A DNA stretch of 64,000 nt, from positions 41,767 to 105,766 of the forward strand of contig NZ_REFH01000013.1 of assembly GCF_003688495.1 (NCBI RefSeq). The letters are read 5' to 3'. Position numbers and translations under genes: made by a program. Of the stretch, positions 20,610 to 30,647 are shown in pieces (position 1 is the stretch's first letter; each line of letters begins with the position of its first letter). The DNA is from Flavobacterium weaverense (GTDB taxonomy: Bacteria > Bacteroidota > Bacteroidia > Flavobacteriales > Flavobacteriaceae). The notes beneath the pieces are model-generated. The model was not told where the DNA came from. It did no database searches and worked only from the letters and a program-made list of their open reading frames with translations.

Positions 20610-21938
20610 TTAAATCCATTTTAATAACTGTCGTATTGTTTTCAGTTTATCATTGTAAGGAGCATAACGTAAAGGAACATCTAGCCAAGTTCCTCTTTTT
20701 ACGATAGACTTTTGATGAGAAAAGATGTCGAAGCTTAATTTTCCATGATAGGCGCCCATTCCGGAATTTCCAACACCTCCAAAAGGTAAACGATTGTTGA
20801 CTAAATGCATTACTGTATCATTTATGCAGCCTCCTCCAAAAGAATATTTCTTTAAAACTTCATCAATAAATGATTTGTTTTCAGAGAATAAATAGAGCGA
20901 TAGTGGCTTGTCAAAACTAGAGATGATCTTTTCGATGTCATTTTCCGACTCATAAGAAAGGATGGGAAGGACCGGTCCAAAAATTTCTTCTTTCATCACT
21001 AAACTATCCATACTAGGATTATCAAGTAGTGTAGGAGCGAGGTATAATGAATCTTTATTTGATTCTCCTCCAAAGAGAATTTTTTGTCCTTCGAGTAAAC
21101 TTAATTGGCGTTCCCAATTTTTTAAATTAATTATTCTCGCATAATCTGGTGATTCTTCTGGATTGGGTCCAAGAGCTTTTTGTATTTCCTGAATCAGAAA
21201 TTTGACAAAAGTATCTTTCATTTTATGGTGAACTAAAATATAGTCAGGAGCAACACAAGTTTGTCCTGCATTTATTATTTTCCCCCAAGCAATTCTTCTT
21301 GCGCTTAATTCTAAATTTGCAGTTTCATCAACGATGCAAGGACTTTTACCTCCCAATTCTAACGTAACTGGTGTTAGATTTTCTGCAGCTGCTTTCGCAA
21401 CTATTTTCCCAACGCCTACACTTCCCGTAAAAAAGATATAATCCCATCGTTTTTTTAATAAATCTGCTGCTATAGTAGCATCGCCTGTTATTACAACAAC
21501 ATCTTTAACAGGGAACGTTTCGCTTATAATTTTTGAAATTATGGCTGAAGTATTAGGTGTCAGTTCAGATGGTTTTAACGTCACTTTATTTCCAGCAGCA
21601 ACTGCCGCAACGAGTGGACATAATGCTAATTGAAAAGGATAATTCCAAGGTGAAAGAATCAGCACGTTGCCATAAGGTTCGCTATAAATAAAATCAGAAG
21701 AAGGGAAATTCAATAGCGATCCCCAAACTTTCTTTGGCTTTGCCCAAGAACTAATATTTTTAATAGTTTCTTTTAAATCACTAATAACATAGTTCGTTTC
21801 TGTTAAAACAGCCTCAAAAGCTGGCTTTTTAAAATCATCGTACAATGCTTTTATAATTGCGTCTTCATTTTTAGTGATGACGTGTAATAATTTCTTCAGT
21901 GATTCTTTTCTGTAATTTATGTCGGTTCTATGGTTCAT
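20610..21938 (-). CDS. Aldehyde dehydrogenase (class 3-like)
   Basis: A 442-residue NAD(P)-dependent aldehyde dehydrogenase of the short, class-3-like type. The motif LELGGKSP places the general base at Glu194, and AGQTCVAPDY places the catalytic Cys at 228. The coenzyme region is visible as LILSPWNYPFQLAL and FFTGSVGVGK. The C-terminus carries FGGVGNSGMGAYHGK. Such enzymes oxidise medium- or long-chain aldehydes, for example from lipid breakdown. It appears to be a single-gene unit, with a terminator of the upstream RluA gene 70 bp before its start. Confidence 0.95.
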   Translation of the reverse strand: MNHRTDINYRKESLKKLLHVITKNEDAIIKALYDDFKKPAFEAVLTETNYVISDLKETIKNISSWAKPKKVWGSLLNFPSSDFIYSEPYGNVLILSPWNYPFQLALCPLVAAVAAGNKVTLKPSELTPNTSAIISKIISETFPVKDVVVITGDATIAADLLKKRWDYIFFTGSVGVGKIVAKAAAENLTPVTLELGGKSPCIVDETANLELSARRIAWGKIINAGQTCVAPDYILVHHKMKDTFVKFLIQEIQKALGPNPEESPDYARIINLKNWERQLSLLEGQKILFGGESNKDSLYLAPTLLDNPSMDSLVMKEEIFGPVLPILSYESENDIEKIISSFDKPLSLYLFSENKSFIDEVLKKYSFGGGCINDTVMHLVNNRLPFGGVGNSGMGAYHGKLSFDIFSHQKSIVKRGTWLDVPLRYAPYNDKLKTIRQLLKWI

Positions 21939-22007
21939 TGGATAATTTTAATTTTAAAAATACATAATATTATCTTAATCCTACTTTCAACACCGAATAA
22001 AATAAAA

Positions 22008-22034
22008 AAAAACAGGATTGATTAGTCCTGTTTT
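22008..22034 (-). terminator. Terminator of the panB-RluA unit
   Basis: The arms AAAACAGGA and TCCTGTTTT flank a short loop; the minus strand ends in a T-run. It lies 63 bp past the RluA stop codon. Confidence 0.85.
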
Positions 22035-22096
22035 ATTAGTAGTAAGTATGTAGAATGTTATTTTTGTTACAGTAGCAGTGTAGAAATAAAGAATTT

Positions 22097-22786
22097 TTAG
22101 ATTGCATTCCAAATCACATCGTCTGGAGTGGGAGCGGTGATAGCAATGTTTTCTTTAGTTACAGGGTGAATAAATACTAGTTTCCTCGCATGTAAATGGA
22201 TTCCGCCATCTGGATTACTTCGATCAAAACCATACTTTAAATCCCCTTTTATAGAACAACCTATCGCTGAAAGTTGCGCTCGTATTTGATGGTGTCTTCC
22301 CGTATGCAAATTAATTTCTAAAGCAAAATAGTTATTGAGTTCTTTAATTATAGTGTAATCTAAACTGGCTAACTTACTATCGGGTACTTCTTTTAGATGC
22401 GCTTTTGAACTATTATTTTTCTCGTTTCGTTTTAAATAGTGCACTAATTTATCGTGCGATAAAGGAGGTTTGTTTTTAACAACGCACCAATACGTTTTTT
22501 GAGTTTCTCTGTTGCTAAATAGCTCATTCATTCTAGTTAATGCTTTGCTAGTGCGAGCAAAAACTACAATTCCGGTTGTAGGGCGATCTAAGCGATGTAC
22601 AACTCCCAAAAAGACTTCGCCAGGTTTATTGTATTTGTCTTTGATGTATTCTTTAACCACATCAGATAATGGCTTGTCACCCGTTTTATCGCCTTGAACA
22701 ATGTCACCCACACGCTTGTTAACCACAATTAGGTGATTATCCTCGTGTAGCACTTGGAGATTTGATTTATTAGATAGTATTTTCAT
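22097..22786 (-). CDS. RluA-family pseudouridine synthase
   Basis: A 229-residue RNA pseudouridine synthase of the short RluA type without an S4 domain. The catalytic motif HRLDRPTTGIVVFARTSKAL gives Asp67. Further family blocks are YWCVVK, LHTGRHHQIRAQLSAIG and GIHLHARKLVFIHP. The target uridine in rRNA or tRNA cannot be predicted. The gene starts 30 bp after the panB stop codon, so both are read from the panB promoter. Confidence 0.94.
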   Translation of the reverse strand: MKILSNKSNLQVLHEDNHLIVVNKRVGDIVQGDKTGDKPLSDVVKEYIKDKYNKPGEVFLGVVHRLDRPTTGIVVFARTSKALTRMNELFSNRETQKTYWCVVKNKPPLSHDKLVHYLKRNEKNNSSKAHLKEVPDSKLASLDYTIIKELNNYFALEINLHTGRHHQIRAQLSAIGCSIKGDLKYGFDRSNPDGGIHLHARKLVFIHPVTKENIAITAPTPDDVIWNAI

Positions 22787-22816
22787 AGAACTTACCCTTA
22801 GAAAAAGGAAAGGGTT

Positions 22817-23635
22817 TTAATATTGTTCATTAGAATTTGGGAAGTCACTTGATTTAACATCTGCTACATATTCACCTATAGCTTTAGTCATATCATCGTA
22901 TAAATTCATATATCTTCTCAAGAAACGCGGACTGAATTCGTTGTTCATTCCTAGCATATCGTGAATTACAAGAACTTGACCGTCAACGCCACCACCAGCA
23001 CCTATTCCTATTACTGGAATCGAAATGCTTTTAGCAACTTTCTCTGCTAAGTGAGCTGGAATTTTTTCTAATACTAATGCAAAACAACCTAAACTTTCAA
23101 GCAATTTAGCATCTTCAAGAAGTTTATCGGCTTCCTCTTCTTCTTTAGCTCTAACCGTGTAGGTTCCAAATTTATATATCGATTGTGGGGTTAAACCCAA
23201 ATGTCCCATTACTGGAATTCCTGCGTTTAATATTTTTTTAATGGAATCTTTTATTTCTTTTCCACCTTCTAATTTAACTGCGTGTCCGCCACTTTCTTTC
23301 ATAATTCGAATAGAAGAGCGCAATGCTTCTTTAGGATCTGACTGATAGCTTCCAAAAGGTAAATCCACAACAACTAAAGCTCTTTCAATTGCTCTAACAA
23401 CAGAAGAGGCATGATAAATCATTTGGTCTAAAGTGATTGGCAAAGTCGTTTCATGACCTGCCATTACATTTGAAGCAGAATCACCTACAAGAATGACATC
23501 GATTCCAGCGCTATCAACAATTTTTGCCATTGTGAAATCGTATGCCGTAAGCATCGAAATTTTTTCACCATTAGCTTTCATATCGATAAGCGACTTAGTG
23601 GTAATTCTTTTATAATCTTTTTTAGCTACAGACAT
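22817..23635 (-). CDS. panB: 3-methyl-2-oxobutanoate hydroxymethyltransferase
   Basis: A 272-residue enzyme of pantothenate (coenzyme A) synthesis that adds a hydroxymethyl group from methylene-tetrahydrofolate to 2-oxoisovalerate, giving ketopantoate. The family blocks are present in order: [64 protein letters not shown], and [21 protein letters not shown]. The length matches the family. It is the first gene of a two-gene unit with the RluA gene and has a promoter box just upstream. Confidence 0.97.
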   Translation of the reverse strand: MSVAKKDYKRITTKSLIDMKANGEKISMLTAYDFTMAKIVDSAGIDVILVGDSASNVMAGHETTLPITLDQMIYHASSVVRAIERALVVVDLPFGSYQSDPKEALRSSIRIMKESGGHAVKLEGGKEIKDSIKKILNAGIPVMGHLGLTPQSIYKFGTYTVRAKEEEEADKLLEDAKLLESLGCFALVLEKIPAHLAEKVAKSISIPVIGIGAGGGVDGQVLVIHDMLGMNNEFSPRFLRRYMNLYDDMTKAIGEYVADVKSSDFPNSNEQY

Positions 23636-23654
23636 ATTTCCTTATTTAAGGTTG

Positions 23655-23662
23655 CAAAGGTA
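23655..23662 (-). promoter_or_regulatory. -7 promoter box of panB
   Basis: The minus strand reads TACCTTTG, matching TAnnTTTG, 20 bp before the panB ATG. This implies a very short 5' leader. Confidence 0.65.
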
Positions 23663-23842
23663 GTGAAATGTATATTCGATGATGAGAATTGTAGGAGTAA
23701 AATTATCTTGGTTTTAATTTGGTTCGAAAATTTTAATGCCTTCAAAAAATGTCCTTGTTATTTATCAGTAAATCCAAAGTTAAAAGTCCAAATTTGCTCT
23801 TGTTTTTAATGTATATTTTAAGTGAAAAGAAGTGGGAAAATA

Positions 23843-24325
23843 TTATTTCAATTCCGTCACAATCAATTCGCCATCGTCAGTTTTATGAACAATAATAGCA
23901 AAAAAAGGAACTGTCTTGTACGATTGTTTATCGCCTATCTCAATTTTATATTTTAGTGCAATTTCACCTTTTTTATTCTTTTTTAAACTAACTGGCTCGA
24001 CAGTTGTTTTTAGATCAGTTTCCGGTAAAATAACTGCGATAACATATTTCTTAGCAAAATCAATTGCAGTGGGTTTTCCATTTATTCCCATCGTTGTCGC
24101 CATTCCAAAAATTTGATTGAATTGTTCAGCAGTTTTAATTTTAGGATTTTGTATTTTTTTTACTGTGCTTTTTACAAAGTAGTTTTTAGCTAAATCGTAA
24201 TGTATTGCCGTTGGCTGCTGTTCTATCACTTTGTCTGAATTAATTGTTGTATTCTTAATTTTTGATTGACATGATACTAGAATCAAAAATAGTAACGTCG
24301 CAAGTCCAAATATCTTCTTAATCAT
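23843..24325 (-). CDS. Hypothetical lipoprotein (weakly PrcB-like)
   Basis: A 160-residue protein beginning MIKKIFGLATLLFLILVSC, a clear lipoprotein signal with lipobox LVSC. The mature part has alternating strands, with FAKKYVIAVILPETD and VPFFAIIVHKTDD, loosely like the PrcB-type C-terminal domain found in secreted Bacteroidota proteins. That comparison is from memory and weak. The gene stands alone. Confidence 0.7.
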   Translation of the reverse strand: MIKKIFGLATLLFLILVSCQSKIKNTTINSDKVIEQQPTAIHYDLAKNYFVKSTVKKIQNPKIKTAEQFNQIFGMATTMGINGKPTAIDFAKKYVIAVILPETDLKTTVEPVSLKKNKKGEIALKYKIEIGDKQSYKTVPFFAIIVHKTDDGELIVTELK

Positions 24326-24503
24326 TTAATCGATTTTTTTTAAATTTCAGTAACTGTTTCATTTAGATATATTTAAATAGAAGATATTTAAGTTTCCACT
24401 ATTAATGCTTACACATTAGTATCAAATTTTAAATCTTCTCCTTTTAGATTCGAAGAAAAACGGGGTAGTAACTGATTTCGAATCATAAATTTTGCGTTTA
24501 ATA

Positions 24504-24962
24504 TCAAGATTTTTCTAAAATTTTAATAGTGTTGCGATCACTTTCTCCATTGTAATATTTTTTTATTACATCTTCAAAACAGTTAAAATCAATATGATTC
24601 TTGAACTGTTCGCTGGATGAAACAACAGATTTAAAAAGTGTCATTGACGAGTGAAATTTCATGTAATCTGGAAACCCAAAAATCTCCTCGGCAGTTTTAC
24701 CATCAATGTGGTAAGCTAAAATTTTAGTAAGTTCAAGTAGTCTTTTCGAAAGTGTTGAATCAGAAAGATAAGCTTGAGCTTCTTGTAAATTGATAATTTC
24801 ATATTTTACAGCGGTACTAGATCTACCTAATCCAGCAATTTGAGGAAAAATAAACCACATCCAGTGAGTTCGTTTCTCACCATTTTTGATTTCTTTCAAG
24901 ACATGCTCATAACAGCTGTTTTGTGCATCTATGAACCTATCTAAATTGTAGCTTTTATCCAT
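24504..24962 (-). CDS. DUF1810 family protein
   Basis: A 152-residue cytoplasmic protein of the DUF1810 family (PF08837). Diagnostic blocks are LDRFIDAQNSCYEHVLKEIK, THWMWFIFPQIAGLG, EAQAYLSD, and IFGFPDYMKFHSSMTLF. The length is normal. The family's biochemical role is not established. Confidence 0.92.
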   Translation of the reverse strand: MDKSYNLDRFIDAQNSCYEHVLKEIKNGEKRTHWMWFIFPQIAGLGRSSTAVKYEIINLQEAQAYLSDSTLSKRLLELTKILAYHIDGKTAEEIFGFPDYMKFHSSMTLFKSVVSSSEQFKNHIDFNCFEDVIKKYYNGESDRNTIKILEKS

Positions 24963-25145
24963 TCTTTTATTTTAAAATTGTACTCAAATACTATTCTTAT
25001 TTCTGAAAAATTATAAACAAAAATCTATATTTTTTAATTAAATAATCGATAAATCAATTAGTGAGAATCGTAATTGACAAAAAAAATAAGTAATATAAAT
25101 GTTTTCAAAATCTATTATTCGAACTACAAGTACATCCTTTTTGCA

Positions 25146-26063
25146 CTATTTTATTTGCAGTTTTTTATAGATATAGTCATCAATTTTTTTATCACTATTT
25201 AGAATTATTTTCGCCAAATTAAAATCATTCAACTTTCTGTATTCTGTTTTTTTATTTATCACCAAATGATGCGGAATTCCACTTATATTAAATAAATTTC
25301 TTGTTTTTGCTTCATTATTTGACAACAATTGAATTCCTCCTGGATTATGTTTGTTGAGAAAGTTTAGCCATCTCGCTGTGTCTTTGTCGATAGAAACATC
25401 TACAAAGATAATACTAAGGTTATCTTTAAATTCTCGTTTTAGTGCTTCTAACTGTGGCTTCTGTTCAATACAAGGCTTACACCAAGTTGCCCAAAACGAT
25501 AAGTAAATTGTCTTATTTTTAAAATCTTTTAACTGAACTATTTTATTATTGAGATCTATAAAATTATCATCTGGTAACTTGTTTATTTTCTCCATATTAA
25601 AGTTCCAAATGGTGGTTCCATTTTTAATTCCGTCATATATGTCATGTTCTACAACATTTCCTTCTCTTAAAATTAGAGGTTGCGATAATAAAAAATAGAC
25701 AAAAGTAAATGTCATAAGTACAAATGAATATCGCTTTATAGTTTTGTTATATTCCGTTCGAGTCAACAGTAGACTTATTGTAGCGTATATAAAAAGGTAA
25801 AGTGATAATGGAAAGTAAAAGTAACGAAGCGGTATAAAAATTAATAATGCTAAATATAAAAATGGAATGAATTTTAAAGGAGTTTTTATATTAATTAAAC
25901 CTGAAATGTAAAAACCTAAAGAACATATAAGAATGGCAACCCATTTTAAAAGTGCGTATTCGTGAACTTGGACTACTTCGTTAATTAGGAAGCCAACAGC
26001 CAGTAAGGGAATAATTATAGATATGATACCAAGAAATAGTCTTAAAAATATTTTTTTAGTCAT
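25146..26063 (-). CDS. Membrane-anchored TlpA-like thiol-disulfide oxidoreductase
   Basis: A 305-residue protein with about four N-terminal membrane segments (residues 8-130) followed by an exported thioredoxin domain. The active site is WATWCKPC, with Cys195 and Cys198, and the cis-proline loop reads GIPHHLVI. TlpA/ResA-like proteins reduce disulfides in the periplasm, often for cytochrome maturation or stress protection. A tail of about 30 residues after the domain is Lys/Ile rich. It is a single gene. Confidence 0.9.
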   Translation of the reverse strand: MTKKIFLRLFLGIISIIIPLLAVGFLINEVVQVHEYALLKWVAILICSLGFYISGLINIKTPLKFIPFLYLALLIFIPLRYFYFPLSLYLFIYATISLLLTRTEYNKTIKRYSFVLMTFTFVYFLLSQPLILREGNVVEHDIYDGIKNGTTIWNFNMEKINKLPDDNFIDLNNKIVQLKDFKNKTIYLSFWATWCKPCIEQKPQLEALKREFKDNLSIIFVDVSIDKDTARWLNFLNKHNPGGIQLLSNNEAKTRNLFNISGIPHHLVINKKTEYRKLNDFNLAKIILNSDKKIDDYIYKKLQIK

Positions 26064-26287
26064 TAAATTAGAGCTTTCGGTTAAATTATAATTTTTAATC
26101 TTAAAATTAAATTACCAATTTTTTTTGCAAACTAAAGTAATGAAAAAGTTAGTAATATGAGTTCATTGTTTTGTATGCGATTGACACAAAATATTTTTAA
26201 TTTGCTTATTAGCTATCTCTTAAATGAGATTTAGTAACTTAAGATTTTAAATGTTGTCAAATGAAAATATTAATTACCATCAAGAAC

Positions 26288-27652
26288 TTATTCTTCGTCG
26301 TTCAGCATTTTTTTTAAGTCATTACTGTACGAAGGATAAGTGAAAATTTGCTTTTTAAATTGAAGAACCGTCATTTTCTGTTGGATAGCTATTGAAAATA
26401 AGTTGATTGTTTCATTAGCTTCAGAACTTAATAAATGGGCACCAATGATGACACTTGTTCGCTCATTCACTAAAATTTTGTAGGCGTAAATTGGGTTGTT
26501 TTCTTTTTTTGCATTGTACCAATGACTTGCATCGCCTTTATAAATCTTAATTTTTTTGAATTGTTTTTTAGCATCTTCTTCAGTGTAACCAACACTTGAT
26601 AGCTGAGGATTTGAAAATACGGTCGAAGAGATTGCGGGAACTTCAAATTCTTTAGAATTTTCTTTAACAACATTATTGCCAACTATATAACCTTGTAAAC
26701 CGGCTAACGGCGATAAAGCCAGCGATTTACTGCTAACATCTCCGCAGGCATAAAAATTTGGGTTGGAAACGCTTTGAAGAAAATCGTTGACAAGAACCCC
26801 GCTTTTATCAAACTTTACATTAGCATTGTCTAAAGCTAGCATTTCAATAGATGGAACGCGACCAGCGGTGTTGTAAACTTTTCTCGATTTAACAGATAAA
26901 CTTTCACCATTTAAAACGTAATTAACTTTTAAGTTTTTTGTTAACTTTTCTATTGATAATACTTCGGCCTTAAATATGAAAGTGATACCTAGCGTTTCAA
27001 GATGGGCAACTAATTTATTAACTAAATATTCGTCAAATTGTATTAATGCTTTTGGACCATTCTCGATCATAGTTACTTTGCAACCCATTGTGGCTAACAT
27101 ACAAGCGAACTCAATTCCAACATAACCCGTGCCAATAAATGTTGCTGTTTTAGGTATTTTTTCTAGATTTAAAATATCATCGCTAGTATCAAGAAAAGCA
27201 CTGCCTTCCATATGCAATTCGCGAGGAATCATTCCCGAAGCAATTACAAATTTATCAGCTGAAATCAGTTTTCCCTCAACTAGAACTTCATTCCCATTTT
27301 GGAATATAGGAGATTGATGGTAATAATCTATCCCTAAATCAGAAAAGTTATTCTCAGTACGTGAAGGAATATCATCGGTATAGATTCTTTTAAAGTTTTG
27401 AACGTCTTTCCAATTAACTTGTAGTTTTTGAGAAATTCCTTGATTGACCAAAAGTTGACTTTTGGCGACCATTTCTGTGAACTGCAATAAGATTTTTTTT
27501 GGATCACAACCTCTTGTGGAGCAAGTTCCACCAAATTCTCTGTTGTCAGCTATTGCAACCGTCAAATTGTTTTTCACACAAATTTCGGCAGCAGTTTGAC
27601 CTGCAGTGCCAGTTCCAATTATGAAAACATCATAATGTTTTATTTCTTTCAT
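26288..27652 (-). CDS. Pyridine nucleotide-disulfide oxidoreductase (class I, GR/Lpd-like)
   Basis: A 454-residue FAD/NAD(P)-dependent oxidoreductase related to glutathione reductase, mercuric reductase and dihydrolipoyl dehydrogenase. FAD site: IIGTGTAGQTAAE; redox pair: GGTCSTRGCDPKK with Cys44 and Cys49; nucleotide site: FIGTGYVGIEFACMLATMG; second FAD block: FYACGDV. Near the C-terminus the usual HPTxxE dyad is replaced by TYPSYSND, so the catalytic His is missing. This is seen in some reductases of this branch and makes the exact substrate uncertain. It is the last core-type gene before the accessory region. Confidence 0.9.
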   Translation of the reverse strand: MKEIKHYDVFIIGTGTAGQTAAEICVKNNLTVAIADNREFGGTCSTRGCDPKKILLQFTEMVAKSQLLVNQGISQKLQVNWKDVQNFKRIYTDDIPSRTENNFSDLGIDYYHQSPIFQNGNEVLVEGKLISADKFVIASGMIPRELHMEGSAFLDTSDDILNLEKIPKTATFIGTGYVGIEFACMLATMGCKVTMIENGPKALIQFDEYLVNKLVAHLETLGITFIFKAEVLSIEKLTKNLKVNYVLNGESLSVKSRKVYNTAGRVPSIEMLALDNANVKFDKSGVLVNDFLQSVSNPNFYACGDVSSKSLALSPLAGLQGYIVGNNVVKENSKEFEVPAISSTVFSNPQLSSVGYTEEDAKKQFKKIKIYKGDASHWYNAKKENNPIYAYKILVNERTSVIIGAHLLSSEANETINLFSIAIQQKMTVLQFKKQIFTYPSYSNDLKKMLNDEE

Positions 27653-28164
27653 CGAGTACTAATCTAAATAGTTTAAGCTAAGATAATACTCTAGATTTAT
27701 AATTTATTAGGTTTTTTTCTGCTTTGTGTTTTAATTTGGATTAACGCAGCGTATTATTTGACTGAAAACTTGTTGAATATTATTAGACTGCTTTTTATCT
27801 AAATAAAAATATCATAAACATGATAATTCTTTTAATCTATACTATTGAGATCAGGCAATGAGTTCGATATCTCCAAATTCTTTCAGCCGTTTCTTTTCTA
27901 TTTTATTTCAGTGTAGATTTTGACAATATAAATATTTAGATATTCAATAAAACTATGGTAATTCCCCAATATTTCATCAGAAATTAGATTTACTTAAAAA
28001 ATGTGTATTCTTTACTAACATTTGAAGTAGAATCATTCATTTGTATGTAAGTCATATTGTTTTTTTTAAACAACTTTTAGTTTTTGCACCTAACTTATTA
28101 TAATTTCAAGTTATTTAAAGTAATAATTGCGCTGTTGCTTATATTAAATTTGTTTACAGCTATT
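27653..28164. other. Intergenic boundary between core genes and accessory region
   Basis: A 512-bp AT-rich stretch without recognisable genes on either strand. It separates the oxidoreductase gene from the first member of the co-oriented small-gene region. No clean palindrome like those further right was seen. Confidence 0.45.
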
Positions 28165-28992
28165 TTATAATTCATACCTCCATTTATTAGTATCCAAATC
28201 ATAAAAAATCCAAATATGTCTTATGTAAGGAACTTTAATTCCTGTGAGTTGGTGCTTTTTAATTTCCCATATTTTAACTTGAGTAACTAATTCAATTGCA
28301 TCTTTTTCAAATTCAGTAATTGGTTTTTTATTCGAATCTCCAATTTCTGTTATCAAATCAAAAATAGAATCTTTCTTTACAATTAGTTCCTTTCTTCTGA
28401 TAACTGATTTTAATTTGCCATCGGTGTCAATCGAAACATTTAGTAATGTAATTTGGTTTTCGTAATTTTTTATTTTTCCGCTCTCCAGAATAGTATTTAT
28501 ATCTGTTATATTTTTACAGTAATTAAATCCACTTTCATTTTCAAAAATATAATTTTCAATCTTAAATGCTTTTGCATGATCTAAAATTGTTTGCTCTCTT
28601 AAACTAATTGGTGCATATTCCGTGATTTTTTTTGAATTAGAACATACACCGCTAAAAGATAAAGTTCCTCCTAAATTGCGGGCGTAAACTAACCAATTTT
28701 GATTTTTTTTAGCGCTCCAATCGCAAGAATCAAAGATTCCAGTAAGTTCTCCTTCAGAGGTAACAGTAAATTCAAGTGTTTTAGGGGCATCGCCTTTTTT
28801 ATAATGTTTTGAAATGTCAAAAGTAACTTTGTAAGTCAAACTGTCTTTTGAATAAACCTTTGAAATAATTTTTCCTTCAAATACATATTCTGAAGAATGG
28901 AATTCTATCATTGGATGAATTTCATCGCAGGAACAAGCAAAAGCTAAAGCTGAGACTAAGAGTGTTAAGAGTGTGATAATTTTTTTTTTCAT
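28165..28992 (-). CDS. Secreted protein with netrin/TIMP-like (NTR) domain
   Basis: A 275-residue exported protein. The signal peptide is MKKKIITLLTLLVSALAFA and the mature chain would start with C-S-C (Cys20, Cys22), as in tissue inhibitors of metalloproteinases. The strands YVFEGKIISKVY and VTFDISKHYKKG and a later FDSCDW and SGVCSN give the Cys pattern of the NTR module (residues about 20-125). The C-terminal half (about 150-275) contains a KLKSVIRRKE strand and is otherwise unknown. Whether it inhibits a peptidase is not known; bacterial NTR proteins are uncharacterised. Confidence 0.75.
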   Translation of the reverse strand: MKKKIITLLTLLVSALAFACSCDEIHPMIEFHSSEYVFEGKIISKVYSKDSLTYKVTFDISKHYKKGDAPKTLEFTVTSEGELTGIFDSCDWSAKKNQNWLVYARNLGGTLSFSGVCSNSKKITEYAPISLREQTILDHAKAFKIENYIFENESGFNYCKNITDINTILESGKIKNYENQITLLNVSIDTDGKLKSVIRRKELIVKKDSIFDLITEIGDSNKKPITEFEKDAIELVTQVKIWEIKKHQLTGIKVPYIRHIWIFYDLDTNKWRYEL

Positions 28993-29114
28993 ATTTTTGG
29001 TAGTAATACAGCGTGTAATTAGAATTTTCTAGTGGCAAGGGAAATGGAGCTATTTCTTGAAAAATAGTAATTTTTCAAGAACAATTTTCATCTTTTTCTG
29101 TAAATGTTGTTAGT

Positions 29115-29675
29115 TTAGTTATCTTCTTTTTTCTGGAAATTCTTTATTAAAGTATTTGTTCCATCTGTTATTTTTAAAGTAATTTCTTTATCATTTTCTG
29201 AAATGTACCAAACATTTTTAATATCCCAATTTGAAATGCTCAAACTGTCGTTCACTTTCAATTCTGAATCACTGCTACTAATTTCTTTTTCGAAAACACC
29301 AAGATTTCTAATTACTTGCAGGGGAGCATATCTTGCCATTATACTGTAAGTTGCAATTTGAACACGGTATTCTGGCGTTATTTCCTTTTCGAATCTAAGT
29401 CCTTTTCCTGTAATCGAAAGATATATTCCCCAAAAAGGAACTCCCATTGGTATTATGCTTAATATGATTGTAAAAATGAGTAGTGCAAAGTATACTTTTA
29501 CTAATTTCTTTTTCCAAAATAATATAATAATGATACAAGTCAAACTAAGCCAAATCCAAAATAAAATTCTGTCACTCCAAAATCCTACAAAAGTTATATT
29601 GTACTTTATATGTAGAAATATAGTTGCCAATGAGATGAAGCAAACTAAAATGTAAACTATAAATATTTTCTTCAT
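29115..29675 (-). CDS. Small membrane protein, unknown
   Basis: A 186-residue protein with three membrane segments in the first 90 residues (IFIVYILVCFISLATIFL, ILFWIWLSLTCIIIILFW, VYFALLIFTIILSIIPM) and a soluble C-terminal half. The latter includes the beta-rich IKNVWYISENDKEITLKI. No family was recognised. It belongs to the co-oriented small-gene region; its stop is followed by ACTAACAACATT, which could be a decayed array core site. Confidence 0.65.
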   Translation of the reverse strand: MKKIFIVYILVCFISLATIFLHIKYNITFVGFWSDRILFWIWLSLTCIIIILFWKKKLVKVYFALLIFTIILSIIPMGVPFWGIYLSITGKGLRFEKEITPEYRVQIATYSIMARYAPLQVIRNLGVFEKEISSSDSELKVNDSLSISNWDIKNVWYISENDKEITLKITDGTNTLIKNFQKKEDN

Positions 29676-30137
29676 TGGTTGCTATTAACTATTGAACTTT
29701 TTCAATTTTTTGAAATTAGATTTATTGTTTTTCAAATTCGCAGTTCGATCGGGATGTGAATTTCGAAGCTTTATTCTCCAATATAACTTCAATTTAATGA
29801 ATCAACTTTATCTAAGAGTCAAATGCAATGTGGATAATAATATCAAGAGCGCTGCGGTATTTCTAAACTAAATTTTAGAAAATATTCTATTAATCTTTTT
29901 TATATTACTAATCCGAACGTATAATAAAAAGTTGGCTTTTACATTATAAACACCTTTTTTAAATTTGCGAACAGTAGAGTTAATATGAATATTAATTTTA
30001 GGTGCCAATGTAAAAAAAACTGCGAGCTGCAGAGTTATTAATAAACTTATCAATAATAGTACAGAGTTAGATAACAGGAAATAATGACTATAAATATTAT
30101 TTACAACAATTAAATCACTTGTTCCATGGCAAATGTC
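29676..30137. other. Spacer in accessory region, probably decayed cassette
   Basis: A 462-bp stretch between two co-oriented genes. A 61-codon minus frame at 29868-30053 begins MISLLITLQLAVFFTLAP, like a leader peptide, but has no further support. The spacer may hold remains of a lost gene and its repeat element. Confidence 0.35.
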
Positions 30138-30647
30138 TTAACGTAGTTTGTACTTTGAAAGAACTAAGGTATCATATCTAACTTCCTTTTTTGTCAACAT
30201 TCGAAAGGTTTTGAATTTGATTATTGTATCTTTCTTCAGTACTGCTTTTTGATTTATATATTCTCCGCCGCCATATTGCTCGTAATACTGATACTCCAAT
30301 TTATCATCGATCGTTTTAAAGTATCCTATTCTTGATGCATTTTTCCATGAACTAATACTATCTATTTTTGAAACATTGGAATCTTCTATTGCAAACAAAA
30401 TCATCCTACCATCTGGATAAAAGCCTATAAAAGATTTTAAAGTAGAATTTTCATATTTTGATTTTCCGATATACGTATATAAATACTCTGTATTCAACAA
30501 TGGAGTTGGAGTAAAATTCTCTTTCGACATAGTGAATTTGGGGTTTTTAGGTCTAAGAACTCCATTTGACAACCATATATTTTTAGTACAACTCACTAAA
30601 AGTAAGAACGTAAGTACAGAGAAGATTTTTAAGTTTACTTTAATCAT
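30138..30647 (-). CDS. Hypothetical lipoprotein
   Basis: A protein of about 169 residues whose start at 30647 (MIKVNLKIFSVLTFLLLVSC) gives a standard lipoprotein signal with lipobox LLLVSC. The frame is open upstream to 30710, but those 21 extra residues are Cys/His/Lys-rich, unlike a leader, and probably lie in the former repeat element. The mature part carries PTPLLNTEYLYTYIGKSKY and FIGFYPDGRMILF, a pattern I know from small Flavobacteria lipoproteins without known function. Confidence 0.7.
   Translation of the reverse strand: MIKVNLKIFSVLTFLLLVSCTKNIWLSNGVLRPKNPKFTMSKENFTPTPLLNTEYLYTYIGKSKYENSTLKSFIGFYPDGRMILFAIEDSNVSKIDSISSWKNASRIGYFKTIDDKLEYQYYEQYGGGEYINQKAVLKKDTIIKFKTFRMLTKKEVRYDTLVLSKYKLR

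Noticed and set aside
29868..30053. 61-codon frame with leader-like start
   Set aside because: Beyond the hydrophobic start there is no conserved pattern and no coupled repeat element, so it was not called a gene.
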